Source: Candidatus Omnitrophota bacterium (GTDB taxonomy: Bacteria; Ratteibacteria; UBA8468; B48-G9; JAFGKM01). From it: 13,031 nucleotides of DNA. The notes beneath the pieces were generated by a model. It saw only the letters and a program-made list of their open reading frames with translations. It ran no database searches and was not told the DNA's origin. The translations under genes and the position numbers were made by a program. Positions within the stretch are counted from its first letter, which is position 1, and each line of letters opens with the position of its first letter. The DNA is taken from positions 1 through 13,031 of the forward strand of contig JAMWBY010000038.1 of assembly GCA_023818745.1 (NCBI GenBank), read 5' to 3'. Shown one piece after another: positions 8,101 through 12,905 of this stretch.

Positions 8101-9682
8101 CTCTATCAACTTCAACAAAATCACCTCCTTTTCTTCTAACAATAACTTTTTCTTGTTTTATCTGTTTTGTTTCTTCATCGTATTCCACATCAGAAGGTGC
8201 GATATTATATTCTTCTTCCTCTCCCGCATTTAAATAATAAACTTTATCTGTCTTAACTATTCCTTTTTCAACTTTATAATATGGAGACCTTAAAAATCCA
8301 AGTTCATCAACTTTAGCATAAACAGTTAAGGAATTTATTAAACCAATATTTGCTCCTTCTGGAGTTTCAATAGGACATATTTTCCCAAAATGGGTATAAT
8401 GAACATCCCTTACTTCAAAACCAGCTCTTTTTCTTTCTTTTACTCCTCCTTCTCCAACTGCAGTAACTCTTCTTTTATGAGTTATTTCAGCAAGTGGATT
8501 TGTTTTATCAAGAAATTGTGAAAGTTGGTTTCTCGCAAAAAAATCATTTACAATATTGGTGAAAAATCTAAAATTTATTAAATCTTGCGGAGACACACTT
8601 TCTATTTTTGTCTTATCCACAAGTACCATTTTTTCTTTACAATATCTCACCAATCTCATCAATCCTTCATAAACATGCTCTTTTATAATCTCTGCTGATA
8701 CCCTTACTCTTTTATTATTAAGATGGTCAATATCATCAACCTCTCCCTCATTTTTTTCATATAGGTTGAGTAAATATTTGAATGTCTTTATAATATCAAT
8801 TTTTGTAAGATGTCTTTCAGTCAAATTAAGTCCAAACTTTTTATTTATTTGTGACCTACCTGCTTCCGAAAGATCATATACCTCATCTGTAAAAAATAAT
8901 GAATTGAAAAACTTTTCTGCTTCTTTCAAAATTAAAGAATAACCAGGTCTTAACTCTGCATAAATATATTTTAATGCTTCTTCTTTTGTGTTTGTTGGGT
9001 CTTTAGATAATGTTATACTAATTGGTGAACTTTCCGGCATGTTTTTCCTATCTCCATATAATTCTTTTATTAAATCTTCTTCCACTCCAAGACATTTTAA
9101 AAATATAGTAGCAAGTATTTTCTTTTTACCAATTAAAACCCACAAAACTTCATTATGGTCAATATATATCTCAATCCACATTCCCCTTGAAGGATAAATT
9201 TTAGCAGAATATAATGTTTTTGGCCCAATAATTTCTTCTTCTTTAAAATAAACCCCAGGACATCTTAAAAGTTGATTAACAACAACTCTTTCTATTCCAT
9301 TTATTATGAAACTTCCGCTTTCAGTCATCAAAGGGATACCACCAATAAAAACCTCTTGTTCTTTTATAGAAACAGTTTCTAATTTGCCTTCTTCTGTTTT
9401 TTTATTTATCAAAAGACGGAATTTAACCCTGAGTTTAGCTTCGTAAGTAATCTTTTCTTTAACACACTCTTCAACTGTCATAGATGGGTCTTCCAATGAA
9501 TAAGAAATATATTCAAGTTTTAAAAGTCCATCATCGCTTTCAACAGGAAAAACTTTTCTGAATATTTCTTCAAGTCCTTTTACTTCTCTTTTCTCTGGTG
9601 GAACATCTTTCTGCAAAAAATCCTCGTATGGTTTTTTTTGAATTTGAAGTAATTCTGGGACATTCAGCCCATTTTTTTTCAT
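2159..9682 (-). CDS. rpoBC: DNA-directed RNA polymerase, fused beta and beta-prime subunits (RpoB-RpoC)
   Basis: A single 2507-residue frame carries both large subunits of RNA polymerase. Residues 1 to about 1162 are beta. The rifampicin region is at 386-407 (Gln389, Asp392, His402, Arg405). Active-centre Lys940 and Lys948 lie in GDK and GRHGNKG, and a charged helical insert lies at about 815-925. The beta C-terminus ESFRVLRKELQGLGF is intact. Residues 1163-1175 are a charged linker. Beta-prime runs from about 1176: IRSWSYGEVKK, first zinc site Cys1224/1226/1239/1242, catalytic NADFDGD at 1614-1620, bridge helix from 1863, second zinc site Cys1955/2034/2041/2044, and trigger loop with His2082 interrupted by an SI3-type insertion (about 2088-2255). 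The start is fixed by an in-frame TAA just upstream and a good AAGGAG. The N-terminus lacks about 15 residues relative to E. coli. All catalytic residues are intact, so it should be functional. Confidence 0.97.
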   Translation of the reverse strand: MKKNGLNVPELLQIQKKPYEDFLQKDVPPEKREVKGLEEIFRKVFPVESDDGLLKLEYISYSLEDPSMTVEECVKEKITYEAKLRVKFRLLINKKTEEGKLETVSIKEQEVFIGGIPLMTESGSFIINGIERVVVNQLLRCPGVYFKEEEIIGPKTLYSAKIYPSRGMWIEIYIDHNEVLWVLIGKKKILATIFLKCLGVEEDLIKELYGDRKNMPESSPISITLSKDPTNTKEEALKYIYAELRPGYSLILKEAEKFFNSLFFTDEVYDLSEAGRSQINKKFGLNLTERHLTKIDIIKTFKYLLNLYEKNEGEVDDIDHLNNKRVRVSAEIIKEHVYEGLMRLVRYCKEKMVLVDKTKIESVSPQDLINFRFFTNIVNDFFARNQLSQFLDKTNPLAEITHKRRVTAVGEGGVKERKRAGFEVRDVHYTHFGKICPIETPEGANIGLINSLTVYAKVDELGFLRSPYYKVEKGIVKTDKVYYLNAGEEEEYNIAPSDVEYDEETKQIKQEKVIVRRKGGDFVEVDREDIDYIGVTPVQTVSVSASLIPFLEHDDSNRALMGSNMQRQAVPLIKPESPLVKTGMEKYVVRDSGAVVKAVNPGIVEYVDAEKIIIKRDNPGLFEWEKKDVYYLKKFVKTNQDVCFHQRPIVEVGDRVEKDQIISDGFAVSKEGELALGRNLLCAFMPWHGYNYEDAILINERLVKDDVFTSIHIKEFEVTARDTELGPEEITADIPNVPEEQLVNLDSEGIVKIGTEVEPDDILVGKITPRGETELTPEEKLLRVIFGEKSKNVLNTSERVPPGIKGVVINVRKYKRREDIPEEEIEKEVKKVKADFQKKIEIVKEIITKEIEVFLKNKKIKEKVPNNVKGWKKLTNKVPDDVKETLLKIIEIGEKELKKIENQLAEEEAKIRKGYELDPDVRMKVVVEIAIKKKIAVGDKISGRHGNKGVIAKILPEEDMPFLEDGTPVDIVLNPLGVPSRMNVGQILEVHLGWALKALGYKEEVPVFQKWLKENEIKQLLKSAGLPESGKTILYDGQTGEPFYQPVTVGYMYIMKLIHLADEKIHARCTGSYSLITQQPLGGRAQFGGQRFGEMEVWALEGYGAAYTLKEMLTVKSDDTEGRKQMYDAIAKGIDFQGKNLPESFRVLRKELQGLGFDLRIEKRKINEEEKDVVTIKIATPTTIRSWSYGEVKKAETLNYRTLKPERDGLFCEKIFGPEKDYECSCGKYKKLRYKGIICDRCGVEVTTRNVRRERMGHIELATPVSYVWLFKSASNWMGLLLNLSQAELEMVLYYERYIVVDDGDIPELKKKKLLSEKEYQEYREKYGNKFKVGIGAEGIQELLKKIDLVKMENEIRDQLKKNKKYNEKREELIKKLRMVQGLIKTQVKPEYLVTNIIPVIPPDLRPLLPLDGGRFVASDLNDLYQRVINRNNRLKKLIKLQTPDIIVRNEKRLLQEAVDALMDNGKHGMPVLGKGRRPLKSLADALRGKQGRFRQNLLGKRVDYSGRAVIVVGPNLKLNECGIPKEMALELFSPFVLREFRKKEYFHTLGSAKKAIRENRPEVWEILEKVIKGHPVLLNRQPTLHRLSIQAFEPRLIEGNVIEIHPLVCPAYNADFDGDTMSIHVPLTPEAILEAELLMKATTHILSPANGKPIVTPTRDIVMGCAYLTFMSPEKEYPKIISSFDEAKYLNYIGELELHRPIKVKDENGKVIITTCGRIIFNEIIPPEIPFKNELFDFSSLEKLIDEIFTKCGYEKTVNFLDACKELGFYYATVSGITIGIDDLIVPDIKKVLIAEAKKEVEDIQRSYKRGIISEGERYRRTIDIWTSVTNEIMGAVMNTIKNDVSVNPFRLNPIYLMVSSGARGNKTQVTQLMGMRGLMIRPTKKLIGEIGEIIETPVTSNFKEGLSVLEYFISVHGGRKGLVDTALKTSDAGYLSRRLVDVAHSVIVKEEDCRTLEGVYASPLIEGDEEIISLKERIIGRIALDDVTTILGEVIVKSGEVIDEEKADRIIKAKEEGLLLTNKIKIRSVLVCKTEKGVCAKCYGWDLSKKRIVNIGEAVGVIAAQSIGEPGTQLTLRTFHTGGAASRGVGPGSVRSTTDGIIKYLDNLKVVKNREGKNIVCQGEGEVIIEDKEGKELERHTLRVGSIIEFENGSKIKKGQTIATWDPYWIRIIVDKGGIVKYADIEIGKTVREEIDNINKMKKLVVIPHKEELNPAIILMDTKGEKIGVYYIPTGAHILVKEGDEIFPGDIIAEIPKEVSRVQDITGGLPRVSDLFEARNPKNSAILSEIDGIVKIEVEKGEKRVKVYNKETKTEKEHRIPYGKTIVVNDGDYVLAGQELTDGFKSLADILRIQGEKKVMEYLLNEIQKVYRVEGVKINDKHIEIIIRQMLSKVKIENPGDTYLLEGEEIDRYEIEKINESLPKGKKRATFKPMVLGITRVALNSESFISAASFQETIKVLTNAAILGAEDYLEGLKENVILGGLIPAGTGFISQRKEEKVEEYV
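6164..6202 (-). other. RpoB-RpoC junction inside the fusion gene
   Basis: Beta ends in E. coli with a segment matching residues 1143-1162 here. Beta-prime homology begins at about residue 1176 (IKIATPTTIRSWS, compare E. coli IKIALASPDMIRSWS). Only about 13 residues, KRKINEEEKDVVT, lie between. There is no stop codon in frame and no ATG, GTG or TTG in frame. The next in-frame Met lies beyond the first zinc site, so separate translation of beta-prime from this message is not supported. The first roughly 20 residues of a free beta-prime have been replaced by the linker. Confidence 0.9.
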
Positions 9683-9749
9683 CCTTACTCCTTTTTAAAA
9701 ATTACACTCCTTTTATAAAAAACATTTTCAAATTTTTTATTTAAGAAAA
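9683..9749 (-). promoter_or_regulatory. rplL-rpoBC spacer with two tandem Shine-Dalgarno-like sites
   Basis: The 67-nt gap carries AAAAGGAGT twice (complement of 9687-9695 and 9706-9714), 19 nt apart. The near copy is 5 nt from the ATG and is the functional ribosome binding site. The far copy is followed by GTG TAA and starts nothing. I see only weak A/U pairing and no convincing attenuator or processing hairpin, although this gap holds an attenuator and an RNase III site in E. coli. Confidence 0.6.
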
Positions 9750-10145
9750 TTATTTTATTTCTACTTCTGCTCCAATTGCTGAAAACTTTTTCTTAATCTC
9801 TTCTGCTTCTTCTTTACTTACCTTTTCTTTAATTGGTTTGGGTAACGATTCAACAAGATCCTTTGCTTCTTTTAAACCAAGATTTGTAACTGCTCTTACT
9901 TCCTTTATTGTTTGAATTTTATTTGAACCTGCACTTTTAAGTATTACATCAAAAGTTGTTTTTTCCTCTTTAGGAGCAGAAGTCTCACCAGTAGTAGGTG
10001 ATTGAACAACTCCAACTGGTGCTACCATACCACTAATACCAAATTTTTCTTCAAGTTTCTTTGCAAGTTCTGCTGCTTCAAGAATTGAAAGTTTCTCAAT
10101 TTTTTCAACAATTTCATCAATAACATTTTTTCCTGAATTTTCCAT
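9750..10145 (-). CDS. rplL: 50S ribosomal protein L7/L12 (bL12)
   Basis: L12 forms the flexible stalk dimers that recruit and activate EF-Tu, EF-G and IF2 on the ribosome. It has 131 residues against about 124 usually, with a few extra residues at the N-terminus. The N-terminal dimerisation helices are at about 8-36. An alanine-poor hinge rich in Thr, Pro and Ser follows at about 42-62. The C-terminal factor-binding domain has KEEKTTFDVILKSAGSNK, then VRAVTNLGLKEAKDLVESLPKPIKE. The ATG follows AAGGAGAGG with 3-8 nt spacing and lies 13 nt after rplJ. Confidence 0.98.
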   Translation of the reverse strand: MENSGKNVIDEIVEKIEKLSILEAAELAKKLEEKFGISGMVAPVGVVQSPTTGETSAPKEEKTTFDVILKSAGSNKIQTIKEVRAVTNLGLKEAKDLVESLPKPIKEKVSKEEAEEIKKKFSAIGAEVEIK

Positions 10146-10158
10146 TTTCCTCTCCTTT

Positions 10159-10683
10159 TTATTTTTGTTCTATTTGTTTTAAAATATTAACTATTTTTAT
10201 TATTGGACTTTTTATTGAATTTGCCAATCTTATATGTGGAGACCTAATCAAACTAATAATTTGTGCCTGCAATTCTTTCTTTCCAGGAAGTTTTCCAAGT
10301 TCTTGAATTTTATCTTTTCCGATTATCTCATTATCTAATATACCACCTTTAATTTCTACTTTTCCTATACTTTTTTCAAACTCAAGCAATGTTTTTATTA
10401 TTTCTATTTCATTTTCTTTTTTACTCCACACGATAAAAGTTGGACCATTTATAAATTCAGAAATCGCTTCATCTTTGCTTAAATTTTTAAATATAATTTC
10501 AATAAGATTATTCTTTAAAACCATAAGGTTTCCACCTTGCTGTTTAACTCCTTCTCTGATTTTCTGCATTTCTGCAACTTTCAATTTTGAAAAATTTCCT
10601 AAAATTTTAATTTTACTATTTTTAATTTCTTTTGTCAAATATTCAACAATTTCTTTTTTTCTTCCTTTTGTCCATTTTTTCAT
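10159..10683 (-). CDS. rplJ: 50S ribosomal protein L10 (uL10)
   Basis: L10 anchors the L12 dimers on 23S rRNA at the stalk base. It has 174 residues, a normal length. An N-terminal rRNA-binding domain contains KKEIVEYLTKEIKNSK and a VLKNNLIEIIF segment. INGPTFIVWS is at about residue 80, then GGILDNEII and KLPGKKELQAQII. The C-terminal helix that binds L12 ends in VNILKQIEQK. The ATG is only 1 nt after the rplA stop codon, with AAGGGG as Shine-Dalgarno inside the end of rplA. The long structured L10 leader usually found here, which mediates L10-L12 autoregulation, is therefore absent. Confidence 0.97.
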   Translation of the reverse strand: MKKWTKGRKKEIVEYLTKEIKNSKIKILGNFSKLKVAEMQKIREGVKQQGGNLMVLKNNLIEIIFKNLSKDEAISEFINGPTFIVWSKKENEIEIIKTLLEFEKSIGKVEIKGGILDNEIIGKDKIQELGKLPGKKELQAQIISLIRSPHIRLANSIKSPIIKIVNILKQIEQK

Positions 10684-10684
10684 A

Positions 10685-11386
10685 TTAAACCCCTTTTAAA
10701 CTCTGTAAAATATTTTGAGCATTTAATTTTAAAGAAGGGGACATAGTTAATGAAATATGTATTGATTTAATATATGTTCCTCTTACACCCTGTGGTTTTA
10801 CACTTAAAACAGATGAAATTGCAGATATTAAATTTTCTATAAGTTTTTCTTTTGGGAAAGAGATTTTTCCACATTGAATATGAATATTGCCATCCTTATC
10901 CATTTTGAAATCCACCTTTCCTCTTTTTGCTTCTTTTACTGCATTTTCTACATTATCAGTTACTGTTCCTGCTTTAGGATTAGGCATTAAACCTCTTGGT
11001 CCTAAAATTTTTCCTAATGGTGCTATTATCTTCATCATATCAGGAGTGGCAATAACATAATCAAAATCAAGCCAACCGCTTTTTATTTTTTCTGCAAGTT
11101 CACTACCTCCAACATAATCAGCACCTGCTTCAATTGCCTTTTTTATATTATCACCGCTTGCAAAAACTAAAACTTTTATTTTCTTTCCTGTTCCATGAGG
11201 TAGCACAACAGACCCTCTAATAGGTTGCTGAAGTTTTTTTGGGTCTATCCCAAGTTTTATTGCAAGGTCTACACTTTCATCAAATTTTGCTGAAGAAAAA
11301 TTTTTTAAAATTTCAACTGCTTCATCAATATTATATAGTTTTGTCTTATCAATTTTTTCAAGTAATGCTACATATCTTTTTGACAT
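10685..11386 (-). CDS. rplA: 50S ribosomal protein L1 (uL1)
   Basis: L1 forms the mobile L1 stalk that guides deacylated tRNA out of the E site. In many bacteria it also represses its own mRNA. It has 233 residues, a full-length bacterial L1. Diagnostic segments are SKRYVALLEKIDKTKLY, GTGKKIKVLVFASGD, VIATPDMMKIIAPLGKILGP with RGLMPNPKAGTVTD next to it, and GTYIKSIHISLTMSPS near the end. The last differs from the common TMGPG by Ser for the first Gly. The ATG follows AAAAGGAG that overlaps the rplK stop codon; the gap is 11 nt. Confidence 0.98.
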   Translation of the reverse strand: MSKRYVALLEKIDKTKLYNIDEAVEILKNFSSAKFDESVDLAIKLGIDPKKLQQPIRGSVVLPHGTGKKIKVLVFASGDNIKKAIEAGADYVGGSELAEKIKSGWLDFDYVIATPDMMKIIAPLGKILGPRGLMPNPKAGTVTDNVENAVKEAKRGKVDFKMDKDGNIHIQCGKISFPKEKLIENLISAISSVLSVKPQGVRGTYIKSIHISLTMSPSLKLNAQNILQSLKGV

Positions 11387-11397
11387 ATTTTCTCCTT

Positions 11398-11829
11398 TTA
11401 TTCTACTATTTCTATACCCATACTTCTACAAGAACCTTCTACTATTTTTATCGCTTTTTTTATATCGTTAGTATTCAAATCAGGTAATTTAATCTTTGCA
11501 ATCTCTTCTATTTGTTTTTTTGTAATTCTACCAACCTTTTCTCTATTTGGAGTAGAGGACCCCTTCACAATCTTTACTGCTTTTTTTATCAACTCTGATG
11601 TTGGAGGTGTTTTTGTAATAAATTTAAAACTTCTATCTTCATAAATAGTAAGAACTACTGGAATAGTAGTTCCTTCTTTTCCCTTAGTTAAATTATTAAA
11701 TTGTTTACAAAACTCCATTATATTTACACCATGTTGACCTAAAGCAGGACCAACAGGAGGAGCTGGAGTTGCTTGTCCTGCTGGAATTTGTAATTTAACA
11801 ACTGCTTTAACTTTCTTCTCTACAGCCAT
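11398..11829 (-). CDS. rplK: 50S ribosomal protein L11 (uL11)
   Basis: L11 binds the GTPase-associated region of 23S rRNA and is the site of thiostrepton action and of the stringent response. It has 143 residues from ATG 11829: MAVEKKVKAVVKLQIPAGQA, then PAPPVGPALGQHGVNIMEFCKQFN, and the C-terminal GSCRSMGIEIVE. Conserved prolines of the thiostrepton region are present. The frame is open for 27 more codons to an ATG at 11910 inside nusG, but that extension has no L11 homology. ATG 11829 has a proper AAAGGAG and gives the canonical length. It starts 13 nt after nusG. Confidence 0.97.
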   Translation of the reverse strand: MAVEKKVKAVVKLQIPAGQATPAPPVGPALGQHGVNIMEFCKQFNNLTKGKEGTTIPVVLTIYEDRSFKFITKTPPTSELIKKAVKIVKGSSTPNREKVGRITKKQIEEIAKIKLPDLNTNDIKKAIKIVEGSCRSMGIEIVE

Positions 11830-11842
11830 GTCATTTCTCCTT

Positions 11843-12376
11843 TTATGAAATTTTCTCAACTTGCCAGAAATTAAGTTCCAGGGATGTAGACCTGCCAAAA
11901 ATGGAAACACTAACTTTCAATCTTTCTCTATCAGGATAAACTTCTTCAACTACTCCATGATAACCTACAAAAGGACCATCAATAACTTCAATTCTATCTT
12001 TTACTTTAAACTCAACTTTTGGTAATGGTTTTGCTCTTCTTTCCTCTATCTCATTTAATATTTTCTCTACCTCATCTTCCTTTAAAGGAACAGGAGTTTC
12101 TCCTGCTCCAAGAAATCCAAATACTCCGGGTGTTGTCTTTATTTTATGCCATATAACTTCATTATCCCACTCATCTTCAATTTCAATTAACATGTATCCA
12201 GGCCAAAATCTCCTACTCTTTGCCTTTTTTTCTCCTTTTTCCACTTCAAGAATTTCTTCTTTTGGAATAAAAATATTGCTTATTATTTTCTTATCCTCAT
12301 TGACTCTATTTTCAAGCAATTTTTTTATTTTTTCTTCCTGTCCTGTTCTTACATGAAGAATATACCATTTCCCCAT
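11843..12376 (-). CDS. nusG: Transcription termination/antitermination factor NusG
   Basis: NusG binds the clamp of RNA polymerase, stimulates elongation and links it to Rho or the ribosome. Its partner polymerase is encoded downstream in the same operon. The protein has 177 residues from ATG 12376. The N-terminal NGN domain starts MGKWYILHVRTGQEEKI and contains RRFWPGYMLIEI and TTPGVFGFLG. The C-terminal KOW domain has RIEVIDGPFVGYHGVVEEV and SIFGRSTSLELNFWQVEK. A GTG at 12385 overlapping the secE TGA would add MKI-, but AAGGTG sits 6 nt before ATG 12376 and nothing like it precedes the GTG, so I prefer the ATG. The longer form (180 residues) remains possible. Confidence 0.95.
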   Translation of the reverse strand: MGKWYILHVRTGQEEKIKKLLENRVNEDKKIISNIFIPKEEILEVEKGEKKAKSRRFWPGYMLIEIEDEWDNEVIWHKIKTTPGVFGFLGAGETPVPLKEDEVEKILNEIEERRAKPLPKVEFKVKDRIEVIDGPFVGYHGVVEEVYPDRERLKVSVSIFGRSTSLELNFWQVEKIS

Positions 12377-12381
12377 TATTT

Positions 12382-12567
12382 TCACCTTATTATTAAACTT
12401 ATAATTTTTGCAAAAATAACATCAACTATACCAAAATAAAAAGCCATTATTATCATAAACAAAATTATAATTAAAGTTGAATTTCTCAATACCTTTTTAT
12501 CAGGCCAAGTTACTTTTTTTAACTCAACTTTAACATCGTTCAGATAATTTTTTATTTTACTCTTCAT
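12382..12567 (-). CDS. secE: Preprotein translocase subunit SecE
   Basis: SecE is the small essential clamp of the SecYEG channel in the inner membrane. It has 61 residues, the short single-span form. An N-terminal amphipathic region contains DVKVELKKVTWPDKKVLRNS, carrying the family hallmark KVTWP at about 18-22. One transmembrane helix follows at about 31-57 (STLIIILFMIIMAFYFGIVD). The ATG lies 15 nt after the tRNA-Trp 3' end. No Shine-Dalgarno is visible in that leader, which is unusual in this window. The TGA stop lies just upstream of nusG, whose alternative GTG start would overlap it, so translation of the two may be coupled. Confidence 0.95.
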   Translation of the reverse strand: MKSKIKNYLNDVKVELKKVTWPDKKVLRNSTLIIILFMIIMAFYFGIVDVIFAKIISLIIR

Positions 12568-12582
12568 TTAAATTTATGTCAA
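12554..12582 (-). promoter_or_regulatory. Second promoter-like site overlapping the secE start
   Basis: TTGACA (12582-12577), a 17-nt spacer and TAAAAT (12559-12554) match the sigma-70-type consensus in 11 of 12 positions. The site lies directly after the tRNA and includes the secE ATG, so transcription would begin about five to seven codons into secE. It could serve nusG and the ribosomal protein genes but not secE. It shares its first 16 nt with the upstream promoter. AT-rich sequence produces such matches by chance, so activity is uncertain. Confidence 0.45.
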
Positions 12583-12655
12583 CAGGCCTGGGAGGATTTG
12601 AACCTCCAACCTACGGATTTGGAGTCCGCCGCTCTCCCGTTAGAGCTACAGGCCT
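12583..12655 (-). tRNA. trnW: tRNA-Trp (anticodon CCA)
   Basis: A 73-nt cloverleaf folds by hand with no acceptor mismatch: AGGCCTG pairs with CAGGCCT, and the D stem is GCTC/GAGC. The anticodon stem is GCGGA/TCCGT (one G-U) with loop CTCCAAA, so the anticodon is CCA. The variable loop has 5 nt, and the T stem GGAGG/CCTCC carries loop TTCAAAT. The discriminator base is G and the first pair A-U, both usual for bacterial tRNA-Trp. The 3' CCA is not encoded and must be added. It lies between the main promoter and secE, a placement seen in many bacteria, and would be cut out of the operon transcript. Confidence 0.97.
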
Positions 12656-12697
12656 ATTTTCCTTTTTTTTAAGAAAATTAATTTTTTACAAAAAAAT

Positions 12698-12726
12698 ATT
12701 ATAACTCATTTTTAAATTTATGTCAA
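12698..12726 (-). promoter_or_regulatory. Consensus promoter of the tRNA-Trp - secE - rpoBC - rpsG operon
   Basis: TTGACA (12726-12721), exactly 17 nt, and TATAAT (12703-12698) form a perfect 12-of-12 match to the housekeeping promoter. It lies 12 nt after the rpmG stop codon and about 43 nt before the tRNA. Transcription should begin near 12691. This is the strongest regulatory signal in the window and suits an operon of highly expressed genes. Confidence 0.85.
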
Positions 12727-12738
12727 GATTTTAATAGA

Positions 12739-12891
12739 TTAAACTTTCCCTTCTATATGTAACGTATGTTTTTTACAGTTAGGACAATATTTATTAATCT
12801 GCAATTTCTCCTTTTTTATCTTTTTATTTTTTGTGGTAAAATAATTTTTATTTTTGCATTCAGAACATACCAACGAAATTAATTCTCTCAT
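12739..12891 (-). CDS. rpmG: 50S ribosomal protein L33 (bL33), zinc-binding form
   Basis: L33 is a small protein of the large subunit near the E site. My translation gives 50 residues: MRELISLVCSECKNKNYFTT, then a Lys-rich turn, then INKYCPNCKKHTLHIEGKV. Cys9/Cys12 and Cys36/Cys39 form the two CxxC pairs of the zinc-ribbon form, so this is the C+ version. The ATG lies 14 nt after the tuf stop codon, with AAGGA about 9 nt upstream. No terminator separates it from tuf, so it is probably cotranscribed with it. The operon promoter follows 12 nt after its stop. Confidence 0.96.
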   Translation of the reverse strand: MRELISLVCSECKNKNYFTTKNKKIKKEKLQINKYCPNCKKHTLHIEGKV

Positions 12892-12905
12892 TTTCTTATA
12901 TCCTT

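Larger units (their letters stand above)
12567..12726 (-). repeat. Direct repeat of the promoter head on both sides of tRNA-Trp
   Basis: The 16-mer TTGACATAAATTTAAA occurs at 12726-12711 and again at 12582-12567, 144 nt apart, bracketing the tRNA gene. The likeness continues loosely with ATGAGT against ATGAAGAGT if a 2-nt gap is allowed. The flanks upstream of the two copies differ. In the second copy the last A is the first base of the secE start codon. Confidence 0.8.

Noticed and set aside
596..9197. Many plus-strand open frames of 60-110 codons opposite fusA, rpsG and rpoBC
   Set aside because: They lie antisense to clearly conserved genes, have low-complexity Phe/Ser/Leu/Ile-rich translations expected from reversed AT-rich coding sequence, and show no family motifs.
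9715..9749. A possible attenuator hairpin between rplL and rpoBC
   Set aside because: Only short A/U pairings with no GC stem; not a credible terminator.
10475..11487. Plus-strand frames opposite rplJ, rplA and rplK
   Set aside because: They are antisense shadows of conserved ribosomal protein genes with no recognisable motifs.
11830..11910. A longer rplK starting at ATG 11910 inside nusG
   Set aside because: The 27 added residues match no L11. ATG 11829 has its own Shine-Dalgarno and gives the standard 143-residue protein.
12377..12385. GTG start for nusG overlapping the secE stop codon
   Set aside because: Not excluded but less likely: AAGGTG is ideally spaced for ATG 12376, while the GTG has no Shine-Dalgarno.
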